Below are positions 1-8,203 of a stretch of DNA of 17,500 nucleotides, one piece after another. Position numbers and translations under genes: made by a program. A model generated the notes under the pieces. It made no database searches. It had not been told where the DNA came from and worked only from the letters and a program-made list of their open reading frames with translations. Each line of letters begins with the position of its first letter. The stretch's first letter is position 1. Source of the stretch: Botryococcus braunii (Eukaryota; Chlorophyta; Trebouxiophyceae); NCBI GenBank assembly GCA_002005505.1, contig KV908586.1, positions 176,385 through 193,884 of the forward strand. Direction: 5' to 3'.

Positions 1-1186
1 TATTATTTATCTAGCGACGGGTAATTGTAACAGTTGTGGCATCTCTGCACAAGACAAACCGAAAATGTAACAGTTGTGGCTGCACTGGGAGTGTATGTCG
101 TCTTGAGAGGCCTCACCAGCAGATCCTGGCGAAACAAGAACCCGAAACCCCCTGCTGCTGCCAAATCAATGGCCAAACTCTGCAAAATCCCACCAGATCC
201 CCTTTGCAATAGAGATAAGGGAGTATTCTCGAACACATGCCCACAGAATCCTTGAACAACACTGCCCATCCACAAAACAAAAGCCTGGCCCCAAGCATGC
301 TGATGATTGTGGATGGGACTGAGATTATAAGCAAAGCAGATAGAATGAAATTAGTGTCCCAACTTCATCAGACACCCAAAGAAGTCGATTGTATGCAAGA
401 TGCAGGTCAGGTGTATGCATGCAGCGCTCCTACTCGCCGTGCCCCTTCTCTGTTCGACTAACATGCTACTTGACAATTCCCAGTATTCGTGCTGCTAGGA
501 AAAAATTCTCACCTGTGCCACATCATTCACAGCAAGCGCATTTGGCGCCCCTCTCAGAGCTGCTATCAGTTGTGTCGTGGCAATAAGCGCTCCTACAGAA
601 GCACTTACAACAAAAAATCCAAACAAAACAAAACGAACTGTCCTGCAGTAACCAATCTAATTGTTAAGACTGAACCCAAGCTTTTGTGTACCAAGAGTGC
701 TGAACAGAAGTCTTACGGGCAGTAAGCGTACGGATTAAGCGCATGACGTATCACCTGAACGGTGCCTCAACCTCACTTCGAATTCTCACATCAATCTCAC
801 GCTGATCCCTGGCCCCCTCAGCGGCTTAACAGAGAAACACACGATGGATCAGAACGAGCGCCCGGACTCTACACAGTGCATACCCGTATGATGCTTTCGT
901 CGGTATCTGTCGATTCAAATTAGCCTTTCTTGATCTGTATCGTTGCTTGAAAAAAATAGAGGTTGCTGTCAAACACCCCGGTACTACTAGGCCCCCACCG
1001 CTTGCCGATCTCGTCGAGCATCTGCACGGAACTTGTAACTTGGTAGCGTGGGACGGGATTGTCACATAACTTTGCATTGCAACGTCTCTTTTAAAATGCG
1101 TGTAACCCAACTATTCTTGGGCGTTGTCTGCTGGGTGAGGGATGTTTTGAATACGATGGAGTCTTACCGCAGCTTGATCGATCTAC
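1..1186. other. Stretch without a supportable gene
   Basis: I see no gene here that I can defend. Open stretches of 60-95 codons occur on both strands, for example 237-461 and 826-1110, but none has a recognisable domain. The most coding-like open segments (about 115-255, 237-461 and 389-586 on +) lie in different frames and are closed by stops, so they could be chance, UTR or decayed sequence. A possible donor, GCAG|GTCAGG, lies near 408. A 15-bp direct repeat, TGTAACAGTTGTGGC, occurs at 26-40 and 66-80. Confidence 0.5.
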
Positions 1187-1594
1187 GTGGCACCAGCAAT
1201 GAACACTATCCAGCTCGAGAGTGGCAAATTCAAAAGGCACTCTTGCCAGTGGCTGGACAGATCTAGTTCGCCTTCAACACTCCTGGAGAAACAAGAAAAA
1301 GGAGGAAGTATAGAAGCAATTCTGCATAAGATTCTGAATAAAAAGGACCAGCCAGCGCAAGGCCCCCACCCCAAAGGTTTTCTTGATGCCAGACTATCAC
1401 ATGTGCCAAGCAGCCAGCTTGCGGCCAATTACAGCAGCAACAATGAAACTGACCAGATGAAGAACTGAATGTCTCTCCGCCTAAATTTCATTGCAATCAT
1501 GACTCTAGTCAGAAGCCCTTGCAGCCCTTCCAGCAAAGCCAAGGCAAATGCATGGAATCCCACAGGGCCCCTGTTGTGTTTGAGAGAGGATAAG
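1187..1594 (+). other. Possible exon remnant ending at a good splice donor
   Basis: One + frame is open from 1187 to 1669 except for a single TGA at 1466-1468. It passes a near-consensus donor, GATAAG|GTACGT, at 1594/1595, with the codon boundary exactly at the junction. A second frame (about 1454-1592) reads Pro/Gln/Ser-rich and ends at TAA just before the same donor, so the true frame is unclear. I recognise no domain. It may be the 3' part of an exon upstream of the exons at 2062-2562, a UTR exon, or chance. The donor is better supported than the frame. Confidence 0.25.
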
Positions 1595-2061
1595 GTACGT
1601 ATCCGGATGTACAGGATCACGTATGTACGTGAGTACGTGTGCTCTCTCAAGTACACTTTGTGGTTTTAGGCACGTCACTTGACAAGCTTGAACAAACATT
1701 GGATGTGCTTTAGAAAACGCATGCACCAGGACACAAAAGTTGCTGTTATATAACACTCCTAATGTCTAATGCATATATGTATTAGAAGACCTGGAGAGAG
1801 TGCCCTCCATGGGAGGTAGAGGTTCATAGCCCATCATGCAAGTACAGGTCTCAGTCAATGAAGTTCAAGGAACTATGATAGAGATCCTATCGAGCGTGTA
1901 CACGTGTAGGACAGGTGTACAGATATCCGTACTTCGTGGTGTGACAAGTGTACCTCACACAGTTAGGGTGTGGTGATAAAGTACACCTTTCTGCGGTGAC
2001 CTGTGATTGTGCGTAACGCGCGATCAAGCCAGGAGGGGCAGATCGGCAGTTCGTTCCTCAG
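1595..2061. other. GTAC-rich non-coding stretch, possible intron
   Basis: This stretch is bounded on the left by a donor-like GTACGT and on the right by an acceptor-like GTTCCTCAG before 2062. No convincing ORF lies inside. It holds 11 GTAC tetranucleotides (1595, 1609, 1625, 1633, 1651, 1842, 1898, 1917, 1929, 1950, 1981), far more than the one or two expected by chance. Many are embedded in GTGTAC, GTACAC or GTACGT. Confidence 0.35.
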
Positions 2062-2201
2062 ACAGTTGGAGCTTTCTATCGAAGTTGCCTGGAGTCCTAT
2101 TCAGTGGGAATCGCTGAAGGACCTGTCTGAGACCTGCCGGAGTATTGCTCTCACTGATATCATGCTATGCTTGTGCATGTGGGCTGCGTGAGAGAATATC
2201 G
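2062..2201 (+). other. Exon A, intron-containing copy
   Basis: This 140-bp exon is inferred from splice signals and from comparison with the intronless copy at 2590-2729, to which it is identical. It is preceded by the acceptor-like TTCGTTCCTCAG and followed by the donor G|GTAAGG. One frame (open from 2003 to a TGA at 2189-2191) reads through most of it and includes WSPIQWESLKDLSETC. That frame closes inside the exon and the other frames have stops, so A may be untranslated or may hold the end of a short ORF. Function unknown. Confidence 0.65.
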
Positions 2202-2306
2202 GTAAGGCCCGGTTAGAGCATCGGTTGTGTTTAGTAAATGATAGTTCATAAGTGTTAATGAGTGCCATTTAGATGAAAAGACTGAATAACATTCAGTACT
2301 GTGCAG
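2202..2306 (+). other. Short GT-AG intron 1 (105 bp)
   Basis: The segment begins GTAAGGCCC and ends TACTGTGCAG. It is present between A and B in the first copy and precisely missing between A and B in the second copy (junction 2729/2730). This exact removal at canonical splice dinucleotides is direct evidence that it is an intron. It resembles intron 2 in length, and both contain TGTTTAGT or TGTGTTTAGT near the middle, but overall similarity between the two introns is weak. Confidence 0.75.
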
Positions 2307-2377
2307 GAGGTTGTTGTTTTCTGTCTGTTGAGACAGTGCGAGCTGCATAAGTGTAGTATGTACACGGGTGGGCAGCG
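2307..2377 (+). other. Exon B, intron-containing copy
   Basis: A 71-bp exon flanked by acceptor GTGCAG and donor G|GTAAGA. It matches 2730-2800 at 70 of 71 positions; the one difference is the last exonic base, G here and A in the copy. It contains a short perfect hairpin (CTGTCT-GTTG-AGACAG). No continuous reading frame is shared with exons A and C, so it is probably UTR or non-coding RNA. Confidence 0.65.
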
Positions 2378-2486
2378 GTAAGAACACCTCCGGATTAAAA
2401 CTTGTACATTGATGGAAGCCATTGTGTTGTTTAGTTACTGGTGTAAGTATGATACTGATAGAGAGCAATGTACGTGACTCGTACAG
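2378..2486 (+). other. Short GT-AG intron 2 (109 bp)
   Basis: The segment begins GTAAGAACACC and ends CTCGTACAG. It is exactly absent from the second copy at 2800/2801. Together with intron 1 this shows that the second copy corresponds to a spliced transcript. It holds three GTAC sites (2404, 2470, 2481). Confidence 0.75.
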
Positions 2487-2562
2487 GTGGTCAGTTGCAA
2501 GGATGGCGTCATAACTGATGTGAGTGCTTGAGTAAGTGACAGATACTTACGATTGCGAACAG
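2487..2562 (+). other. Exon C, intron-containing copy
   Basis: A 76-bp exon following acceptor GTACAG. It is followed immediately by a third donor-like sequence, ACAG|GTAATA, at 2562/2563, which is exactly where homology with the second copy ends. It differs from 2801-2876 at three positions (A/G, A/G, C/G). Function unknown, probably untranslated. Confidence 0.6.
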
Positions 2563-2589
2563 GTAATAAACAACACCATGTAAAAGAAG

Positions 2590-2876
2590 ACAGTTGGAGC
2601 TTTCTATCGAAGTTGCCTGGAGTCCTATTCAGTGGGAATCGCTGAAGGACCTGTCTGAGACCTGCCGGAGTATTGCTCTCACTGATATCATGCTATGCTT
2701 GTGCATGTGGGCTGCGTGAGAGAATATCGGAGGTTGTTGTTTTCTGTCTGTTGAGACAGTGCGAGCTGCATAAGTGTAGTATGTACACGGGTGGGCAGCA
2801 GTGGTCAGTTGCGAGGATGGCGTCGTAACTGATGTGAGTGCTTGAGTAAGTGACAGATACTTAGGATTGCGAACAG
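2590..2876 (+). pseudogene. Spliced, intronless copy of exons A+B+C
   Basis: These 287 bp equal 140+71+76, the exact summed lengths of exons A, B and C. The order and orientation are the same and both introns are cleanly missing, with 4 mismatches overall. It lies 27 bp after the source exons, so it is a local cDNA-like copy rather than a dispersed retropseudogene. There is no poly(A) tail and no visible target duplication. Its right end runs into unique sequence at 2877, which could be the next exon. I infer reverse transcription of a spliced RNA with recombination back into the locus. The alternative is that the two introns were gained in the first copy after a tandem duplication. Confidence 0.7.
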
Positions 2877-3172
2877 AACGTTCCGTGGACGGAACTGGCG
2901 AGCGACGTTTCCTCTATTCTACTCTTCTACACAACAACCCCCTTTCTTTTGAGTTCGGGAAACAAGTGCCGAAAGACCAGGAGGAGGAAGATTCTATGCC
3001 CCAAGTCTGCCACATCTTACGGGCAGCGGGCCTTTGGCCTGAAGCTGCAGCAGCGGCAAGAACATTCAGTTGTCATGCCGCAACAAAGAGTACCATATCC
3101 CTCCATATCTCCTTATGCCACGATGGTCTCGTTAAGGAAGAGATGAACGCCATAAAACAAGACAAGAGCATT
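2877..3172 (+). other. Possible exon D / open frame after the spliced copy
   Basis: A + frame is open from inside the copied exon C (about 2850) to the repeat tract at 3175 and gives about 100 non-repetitive residues. These include an acidic PKDQEEED stretch, an alanine run (PEAAAAAR) and several Cys/His. No domain is recognised. Its continuity with exon C of the spliced copy suggests it could be the next exon of the same transcript. The frame then runs artefactually into Pro/Thr/His codons from C-run and CA repeats. An ATG at 2996 could start a short ORF. Coding status is uncertain. Confidence 0.3.
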
Positions 3173-3174
3173 CC

Positions 3175-3204
3175 ACCCCCCCCCCCCGCACCCACACACA
3201 CACA

Positions 3205-3297
<93 letters not shown>

Positions 3298-3320
3298 GCA
3301 CCACCCCCCACACCCCCCCC

Positions 3321-3353
<33 letters not shown>

Positions 3354-3368
3354 CCCCCCCCCCCCCCC
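3175..3368. repeat. C-run and compound (CA)n microsatellite
   Basis: A poly-C run is followed by (CA)n to about 3294, a C-rich interruption, a second (CA)n at about 3324-3351 and a terminal C-run. The tract is pyrimidine-dominated on the + strand. All ORFs read from it (Thr-His or Val-Cys repeats) are artefacts. Confidence 0.95.
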
Positions 3369-3426
3369 GGTGAAGGGCCGTTTCAAAAGGAAATGTGTGA
3401 ACATGAGGTCTGGGATCTTTGTTTAG

Positions 3427-3538
3427 GGAGGAAGGGGGGATTGAGCGGAATATGGGGGAAGGGTTGATGAATCACTGGGCACGGAGTTTCATTTCGAGGC
3501 CTTTGGTAGGCCAGGAAGCGTTTGAACAGGCTTATCAG
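3427..3538 (+). CDS. Candidate early coding exon of the host gene
   Basis: One frame is open from an acceptor-like TCTTTGTTTAG (3426) to a good donor, TATCAG|GTGAAG, at 3538/3539, with the codon boundary at the junction (phase 0). It can start inside at ATG 3452 or the in-frame ATG at 3470, so it may be the first coding exon. The end reads GQEAFEQAYQ and is helix-compatible, like the downstream exons. No domain is recognised. The donor and shared phase are the best evidence; the 5' end is weakly supported. Confidence 0.4.
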
Positions 3539-3766
3539 GTGAAGGTACCGTAGTCCCTGACCCCAAGGGCCTGTCGTGGGGGCCCACGGCGGCGCCCAAC
3601 CGATAGGGTCGGCAGCAAGGATCCCTCCGTGGGTACCAGAGCGGTTACACCTAGGACGTTCGAGATAAATTCGACAGTTCAATGGACTACAAATCTCAGT
3701 TCAACAGCTTATTTCCTTGACTAAAGGGGCTCTTAAAAGAGTAATGATCATGCGAAGGCTCTACAG

Positions 3767-3841
3767 CTCTTTGGACGGAGTGCTGTGATGCCTGGGGCGC
3801 CGGCTGAAGGAGCGGCTAACAATGACCAACTCTTGTTGCAG
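3767..3841 (+). CDS. Candidate host exon, 25 codons, phase 0
   Basis: Acceptor GGCTCTACAG (3766) and donor TTGCAG|GTAGGG (3841/3842) bound 75 nt that are open in a phase-0 frame. An internal ATG at 3788 would give an 18-codon first coding exon ending in NNDQLLLQ. That ending resembles the NALLQ end of the exon at 5060-5224, and both finish on a CAG codon followed by GT. It is short and without a domain, but the phase agrees with all neighbours. Either an internal exon or the first coding exon. Confidence 0.45.
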
Positions 3842-3978
3842 GTAGGGTTTTATTTTCTGGAAGATGTATATTTAATATGGATATGCTTTGTTTTTCAATT
3901 GTTTTGACCCAAGTCACATGTTGAGAGGGATTGCCTGTCGAGGTGGAAGCAGATCGGTGAACTCGCATCTTGGCATAA

Positions 3979-4152
3979 ATGCGTATAGAAACTGATCGTA
4001 ATCTTAGGTTTTTCATTCATGAAGTTAAAGACGTGTTTGACAGCGCTCGGGCCTCTAATTCCTTCCGAGTCCCAAGAAGGTCACACAACGAGGTTTTGCA
4101 GCTTGAACAGGCCCGTTCACGTATGGCATTCTTGCAAGATCAAATTACATAA
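3979..4152 (+). other. Short open frame of unclear status
   Basis: ATG to TAA gives 57 codons. The C-terminal part reads LQLEQARSRMAFLQDQIT and looks coiled-coil-like. It follows the acceptor-like GAGGTTTTGCAG (4101), in phase 0. No donor precedes the stop, so if it is an exon of the surrounding gene it must be terminal or decayed. It could also be chance. Otherwise I see nothing definite between 3842 and 4428. Confidence 0.2.
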
Positions 4153-4428
4153 CTTGACAAATAGCTGTCAAAAAAGTGTGGAAGTAACTGTTTAAACCCT
4201 TACTTTCGGGACATATGGGTTTAAATGGGTCTAAAAGGGGTCCTGCCAGGACCTTGACGACGAAACAAAATCATCGACCTGAATCAAAATCCAATCCTTT
4301 AGCCGAGACATGCTTTTCGTGTAAGCGAATTCCAGAATGCACTGCGATTGGTCAAAGGGCAAGCGGAAAAGAGTTTGTGTGTGTTCTTTTGGGGGTTGGG
4401 AGGGGGGCGGGGGGTGGACGATTATTAG

Positions 4429-4581
4429 AGGGAGATCAGGATCCCGCCCCAAGTGCTGAACAGGAAAACAAAGATGTTTTCTGATCAGGTGCTGGAAGAA
4501 CACAGGAGTCACCTTGGTGTTTTGAAGCATGCCCTCGAGGTGTTGTACATCCTTGACAACACAGCAACAGCTTGGCCTGAG
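4429..4581 (+). CDS. Possible host exon, up to 51 codons, phase 0
   Basis: A frame opens directly after a TAG whose AG could be the acceptor (ATTATTAG, 4428). It runs in phase 0 to possible donors at 4491/4492 (GATCAG|GTGCTG), 4539/4540 (CTCGAG|GTGTTG) or 4581/4582 (CTGAG|GTCCGA). Residues such as DQVLEEHRSHLGVLKHALE would suit an amphipathic helix. The last option gives 51 codons, close to the 54-56 codons of the firmer exons. The acceptor lacks a pyrimidine tract and the frame stays open to TAA at 4639, so the call is tentative. Confidence 0.3.
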
Positions 4582-4696
4582 GTCCGAAATGTGCGATCCT
4601 CTACTTTCACACAAGGCCCCTTCACTCAGAGCGCTCGGTAAACCACTTGACACGCGGGCATCAATCCAATCCTGATGCAGTTCAACCAGTTAGGTG

Positions 4697-4698
<2 letters not shown>

Positions 4699-4769
<71 letters not shown>

Positions 4770-4891
4770 GGTGTTTTTTTTTTTTGTGTTTTTTGTTTTT
4801 TTTTTTTTTTGTTTTTTTGTTTTTATTTTTTTTTTGGTTTTTTTTGTTGTTGTTTTTGTTTTGTTTGTTTTCCCCCTTGGGGGGGGGGGGG
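4699..4891. repeat. (GT)n, imperfect poly-T and poly-G tract
   Basis: (GT)n runs from 4699 to 4766, followed by a T-dominated stretch with scattered G to about 4872, then a G-run at 4879-4891. Simple sequence in a presumed intron (4582-5059) of the host gene. ORFs through it are artefacts. Confidence 0.95.
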
Positions 4892-4920
4892 AGGGTGCAG
4901 TGGGTTAAAAGTTTTTGCTT

Positions 4921-4990
4921 TATTGTGCTGAAATCATTTCACTTTCACTTTCACTGTTTTATTGTGCTGCAATCATTTCACTTTCACTTC
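4921..4990. repeat. Two tandem copies of a 39-bp unit
   Basis: The unit begins at 4921 and repeats at 4960, with the core ATTGTGCTG followed by AATCATTTCACTTTCACTT. Each unit ends in short CACTTT-type subrepeats. Intronic; no function seen. Confidence 0.8.
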
Positions 4991-5059
4991 CACAGCAGTA
5001 GGAAGGGGGGAAGGTGTCAGAAAGGCGGAAGCGAGCTTAGTGGCTTGCTGCCTGTTTAG

Positions 5060-5224
5060 GCACTGCAGAGCTTGGAAGCAACCTGGCAGAAGATCTTTGC
5101 CGCAGGATCAAAAAGGCAGCAGCACAATGCCGCGCATGCCCGCGTGAAGGGACAGCTGCGTGCGGAGCTTGTAACTGTCTGCCGGGAGCGCGACCACCTC
5201 ACCGACCAGAATGCACTTCTGCAG
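5060..5224 (+). CDS. Host coiled-coil exon, 55 codons, phase 0
   Basis: Acceptor GCTGCCTGTTTAG (5059) and donor CTGCAG|GTGCTC (5224/5225) enclose 165 nt that are open throughout in phase 0. The second half is clearly coding-like and charged helical (GQLRAELVTVCRERDHLTDQ), ending NALLQ. The first half in this frame is less convincing. Another frame of the same DNA from 5065 reads AELGSNLAEDLCRRIKKAAAQ, which is also helix-like, so a one-base frameshift near 5120 is possible. Function unknown. It is probably part of a structural or scaffold-type coiled-coil protein with the neighbouring exons. Confidence 0.6.
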
Positions 5225-5382
5225 GTGCTCCATCAATGAGTATTAATGAATGAATATTCTGTTCCAGAAAAATTAATGAACGAATATTCTGCTCAGATTT
5301 TCATCTCCTCTCCCAGTCCCTTCTCTCCCCTTGCCTCCCACGTCGTGGCCTCTTTCTTGTTTGCCTGGCCCCCCCATATCCC

Positions 5383-5491
<109 letters not shown>

Positions 5492-5593
5492 CCCCTCTCC
5501 CTCCCTTCCACCCACCCCCCTTTCTTCTCTCCCTTCTGGCAGCACACCCCCCCCATCAACACAAACCCACATGCCCACAGTGCCCCCTTGCAT

Positions 5594-5702
<109 letters not shown>

Positions 5703-5725
5703 TACGCAGGTGCAGGTGATTCACC

Positions 5726-5995
5726 TGGTAGCGACTTTGGAGGCACATCTGCATGTGACTTCTCAGACTCATATGGTTGTGACTCATTAGATTTATCTGG
5801 TCGTCGCTTAGGTGACTCATCTTACGTGTGACTGCTCAGATTTATCTGGTAGTGACATTGGAGGCTCATCTAGATGTGACTTGTCAGATTCATATGGTTG
5901 CGACTCCTCAGACTCATCGATTGTGGCTTCTGTGACTCATCTTACCTGTGACTGCTCCAGATTAATCTGGTAAATCAGATTTATCTGGAATTCGA
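5726..5995. repeat. Degenerate minisatellite with about 120-bp higher-order period
   Basis: Short imperfect units built from GACTCATCTGG, GTGACT and CAGATTTATCTGG alternate. A longer block starting GGTAGCGACTTTGGAGG at 5727 recurs as GGTAGTGACATTGGAGG at 5848, 121 bp later. GTGACTCATCTTAC recurs at about 120 bp (5812 and 5932). This fills the 3' half of the intron before exon 6178. Similar GACTCA/TCATC words continue more loosely to about 6110. Confidence 0.75.
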
Positions 5996-6177
5996 AGGCT
6001 CAACAGGTAGTGAGTTCTCAAGCTCATCCGGTTGTCCTTCTCAGATTCATCCTATGGTCACATCCATCTAGTGGAGGCTACTTAGACGTGAGTCACGTGG
6101 GTCACATGGGCGCGCAGGGTGACGCGAAGAAAGGGGAGGAGGTGCAGTGTTCTTACATCTCGAGTGTCTGTGTCCAG

Positions 6178-6345
6178 GCCCGTGTCAGTGAGGCAAGCAA
6201 GGCAGCGGCAGCCTTCGATCTGCAGCTTGACAGCCTGACAAGAGAAATGGACGACACCAAGCGGATGCTTCTGGAACAGAAGAAGATGAGCGAGGAGCTT
6301 TCAGCAAAGGCTCAATCCTTGAGTTCCGAGTTGAGTGCCTGCCAG
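6178..6345 (+). CDS. Host coiled-coil exon, 56 codons, phase 0
   Basis: Acceptor GTCTGTGTCCAG (6177) and donor CTGCCAG|GTACGG (6345/6346) bound 168 nt that are fully open in phase 0. The product is rich in Ala, Glu, Lys, Leu, Ser and Gln, with leucine/methionine heptad spacing typical of coiled coils (for example DLQLDSLTREMDD, then KKMSEELSAKAQSLSSEL). There are no prolines and no catalytic motif. This is the clearest host exon in the window. The family cannot be named from one exon. Its length and phase match the exons at 5060-5224 and 7438/14840. Confidence 0.8.
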
Positions 6346-6369
6346 GTACGGGTCGGTGCTGGCTAATTA

Positions 6370-6790
6370 TGGTAAGGTAGTGCAAGTGTTACTAACACAG
6401 TGTTAACCCCAACAATGGTCAGGGGTCAGGCATGGAAGAGTGTTAGCTGGCTAGGATTAAGGTGTGAAACAGTGGTAGCTACCCATAGAAAGGTATGCAA
6501 GAGTGATTTCTACCTATGGTTGAGGCATGAAACAATGGTAGGCTCTCATGGTAAGGTATGCAACAGTGATCGCTACCTGTGATTGAGGTATGAAACAATG
6601 TTAGCTACCCATAGTAAGGTCTGCAACTGTATTAGCTCGCTATGATATGGGTATGAAACAGTGGTATCTAGAGTCAGGTATGCAGCAAGGTAGCTACGTA
6701 TAGAAAGGTATGCAAACAGTGGTAGCCATTTAAAGAAAGGTGTGCAACAGCGGAAGCTACCTATAGTATGGTATGGCAGTGCCATTGGCA
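6370..6790. repeat. Degenerate intronic minisatellite (AAGGTATGCAACAGTGGTAGC-like)
   Basis: About ten diverged units of roughly 30-45 bp carry the words AAGGTATGCAA, CAGTGGTAGC and TACCTATAG. It starts just after the donor at 6345. Divergence between units is high, so the array is old or slowly evolving. The remainder of this intron (6791-7154) holds nothing I recognise. Confidence 0.75.
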
Positions 6791-7150
6791 CAGTGTTATC
6801 AATCAGTGGTAGCTATGGGGAAGACTTGGCTCAATGTTGGAAGGTATGGGATACAGCTACTCAGTTACAGTTACTGGGACAAGTAGTAGAAGGTGGGGAA
6901 TATTATGAGCTACTTGATGAGCTACTGTTCAATAGTCTTAGCTTAGTGTAATGCATTATGAGATATTGTTGGCTTACTAAAATGACACTTTTACCAAGGT
7001 GTCACCACCAAATGTGGTTCTCCGAAGATCGAGCGGAGGTGCATCAAGGTTTGGAGTTAAAACAAGGTCCACCTCTATCCTGCACAGTGGTGGAACGGCC
7101 CAAACGCTTATCTACTAACAAACCCCCTGCCACAGATTGATGTAGGCAGC

Positions 7151-7154
<4 letters not shown>

Positions 7155-7224
<70 letters not shown>

Positions 7225-7262
7225 CGCGCGCGCGCGTGAGTGCGTGCGCGAGCGCGCGTGCA
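7155..7262. repeat. (TG)n followed by CG-rich alternating sequence
   Basis: (TG)n runs from 7155 to 7221 and continues into GCGCGC/GTGCGTGCGC alternating sequence to about 7262. It lies in the intron directly upstream of the disrupted exon. Confidence 0.95.
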
Positions 7263-7437
7263 CATGGTGCACACATACACGCACGCACAACCCACCAAAA
7301 CAAATGCCTATCCCCAGTTTTGTAGTACATGGTACATACAATGGGTTATATGAAGATGCAATGCTTTTTCTCAGGGTTGAGAATGATCATTATTGAAGGT
7401 AATCAGCCCTCTGAGGTGAGAAGGGGCGGGGGCTTAG

Positions 7438-7488
7438 CAACGGGCGGCCGACGTGGAGAGCAGGCAGGCGCGGGACGGGAAGCGAGGG
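7438..7488 (+). pseudogene. 5' part of a host coiled-coil exon, interrupted by the retrotransposon
   Basis: The exon starts after a TTAG at 7434-7437 that also makes an in-frame TAG at 7435-7437. It then runs 17 codons in phase 0 (QRAADVESRQARDGKRG) to the insertion point. Removing the element and one copy of its target duplication would join this to 14730-14840, giving a 162-nt (54-codon) phase-0 exon, close to the 55- and 56-codon exons upstream. The acceptor lacks a pyrimidine tract, so the 5' edge is less sure than the 3' edge. In the present allele the host frame enters the LTR as TGT TGA and terminates at 7492-7494. Confidence 0.6.
7484..7488. repeat. 5-bp target site duplication, left copy
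   Basis: GAGGG directly precedes the 5' LTR and recurs at 14725-14729 directly after the 3' LTR. Five bp is the usual duplication length for Ty1/copia integrases. Confidence 0.9.
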
Positions 7489-7721
7489 TGTTGAATGAAT
7501 TGGTCAATACTGTACTTAGTGACATCCCCTGTCACATGCCATCAACAGCAGTGTAAACTATAGCCGTTATAGCCCTTTATGAACGGTATAGATCATACTC
7601 GTACCTCAATGACATAACACGTGACTTGTACGATATGCGTTCTCAATAGACATTACGTATGGTAGTACTTTAGGATCCCTGCAGTCCGAGCCATCCCTGG
7701 GCAGCCCAGGAACGGCTCGGT

Positions 7722-7862
7722 ACTTGTCCGAAGCATGTTGGTATCCTTGACCAACCTCTACTGTTGGAGAGTGCTGTGTGCTGTTCCTGGAAACGTTGTA
7801 GCGTGGACGGTTTTTCCCACAGGCTACGAAGTGACGCTGCCGTCGTGCCATCACTGCAGGTG
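7722..7862 (+). repeat. 141-bp direct repeat, copy 1 within the 5' LTR
   Basis: It begins ACTTGTCCGAAGCATG and ends CATCACTGCAGGTG. It is identical to 8204-8344, 482 bp downstream in the same LTR, and both are found again in the 3' LTR (14079-14219 and 14561-14701). No product is recognised in it. Confidence 0.95.
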
Positions 7863-8203
7863 TGTTTAGGATTCTCAAAGCCGTTCCAGATATGATTGTG
7901 CTCAAACATTCAGACCAGTTAGATATTACTGCTGTGTGCATTGATGAGAGTGCATGACGAGAGCGCACTGAATGTTTGACCTCATTGAGACTTATGTTGA
8001 CGTCCACCGTTGTGGCGGTAAGATAGTTTCACTGTACAAACATCACAAAGAGACCTTGCTGAGTTACTGATGAACTATTATTGTATTCTAGTGACGTAAA
8101 GTAGACATCGCAAGGCCTCTTTGGTGCTGAACTCTGCTATCAGGCAAGGCGTAGTGTTACGTGGTCTTTAGCAAGAGTGAGAGCAGTTAAGATCATTTGT
8201 AAG

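Noticed and set aside
2202..2486. The two short introns as copies of one introner element
   Set aside because: They are similar in length (105 and 109 bp) and share TGTTTAGT-like words, but I see no alignable similarity over their length; not excluded, only unsupported here.
4231..4653. 140-codon minus-strand ORF
   Set aside because: It has no domain and low-complexity Pro/Ser content opposite a G-run, and it overlaps a better-phased candidate exon on the + strand.
5726..6790. CRISPR-like array
   Set aside because: Units are diverged and of variable length, with no constant repeat/spacer pattern, and the context is eukaryotic introns.
7365..7374. Strong-looking acceptor CTTTTTCTCAG as the start of the disrupted exon
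   Set aside because: An in-frame TAG at 7435-7437 separates it from the phase-0 frame of the exon, so the weaker TTAG at 7434-7437 is preferred.
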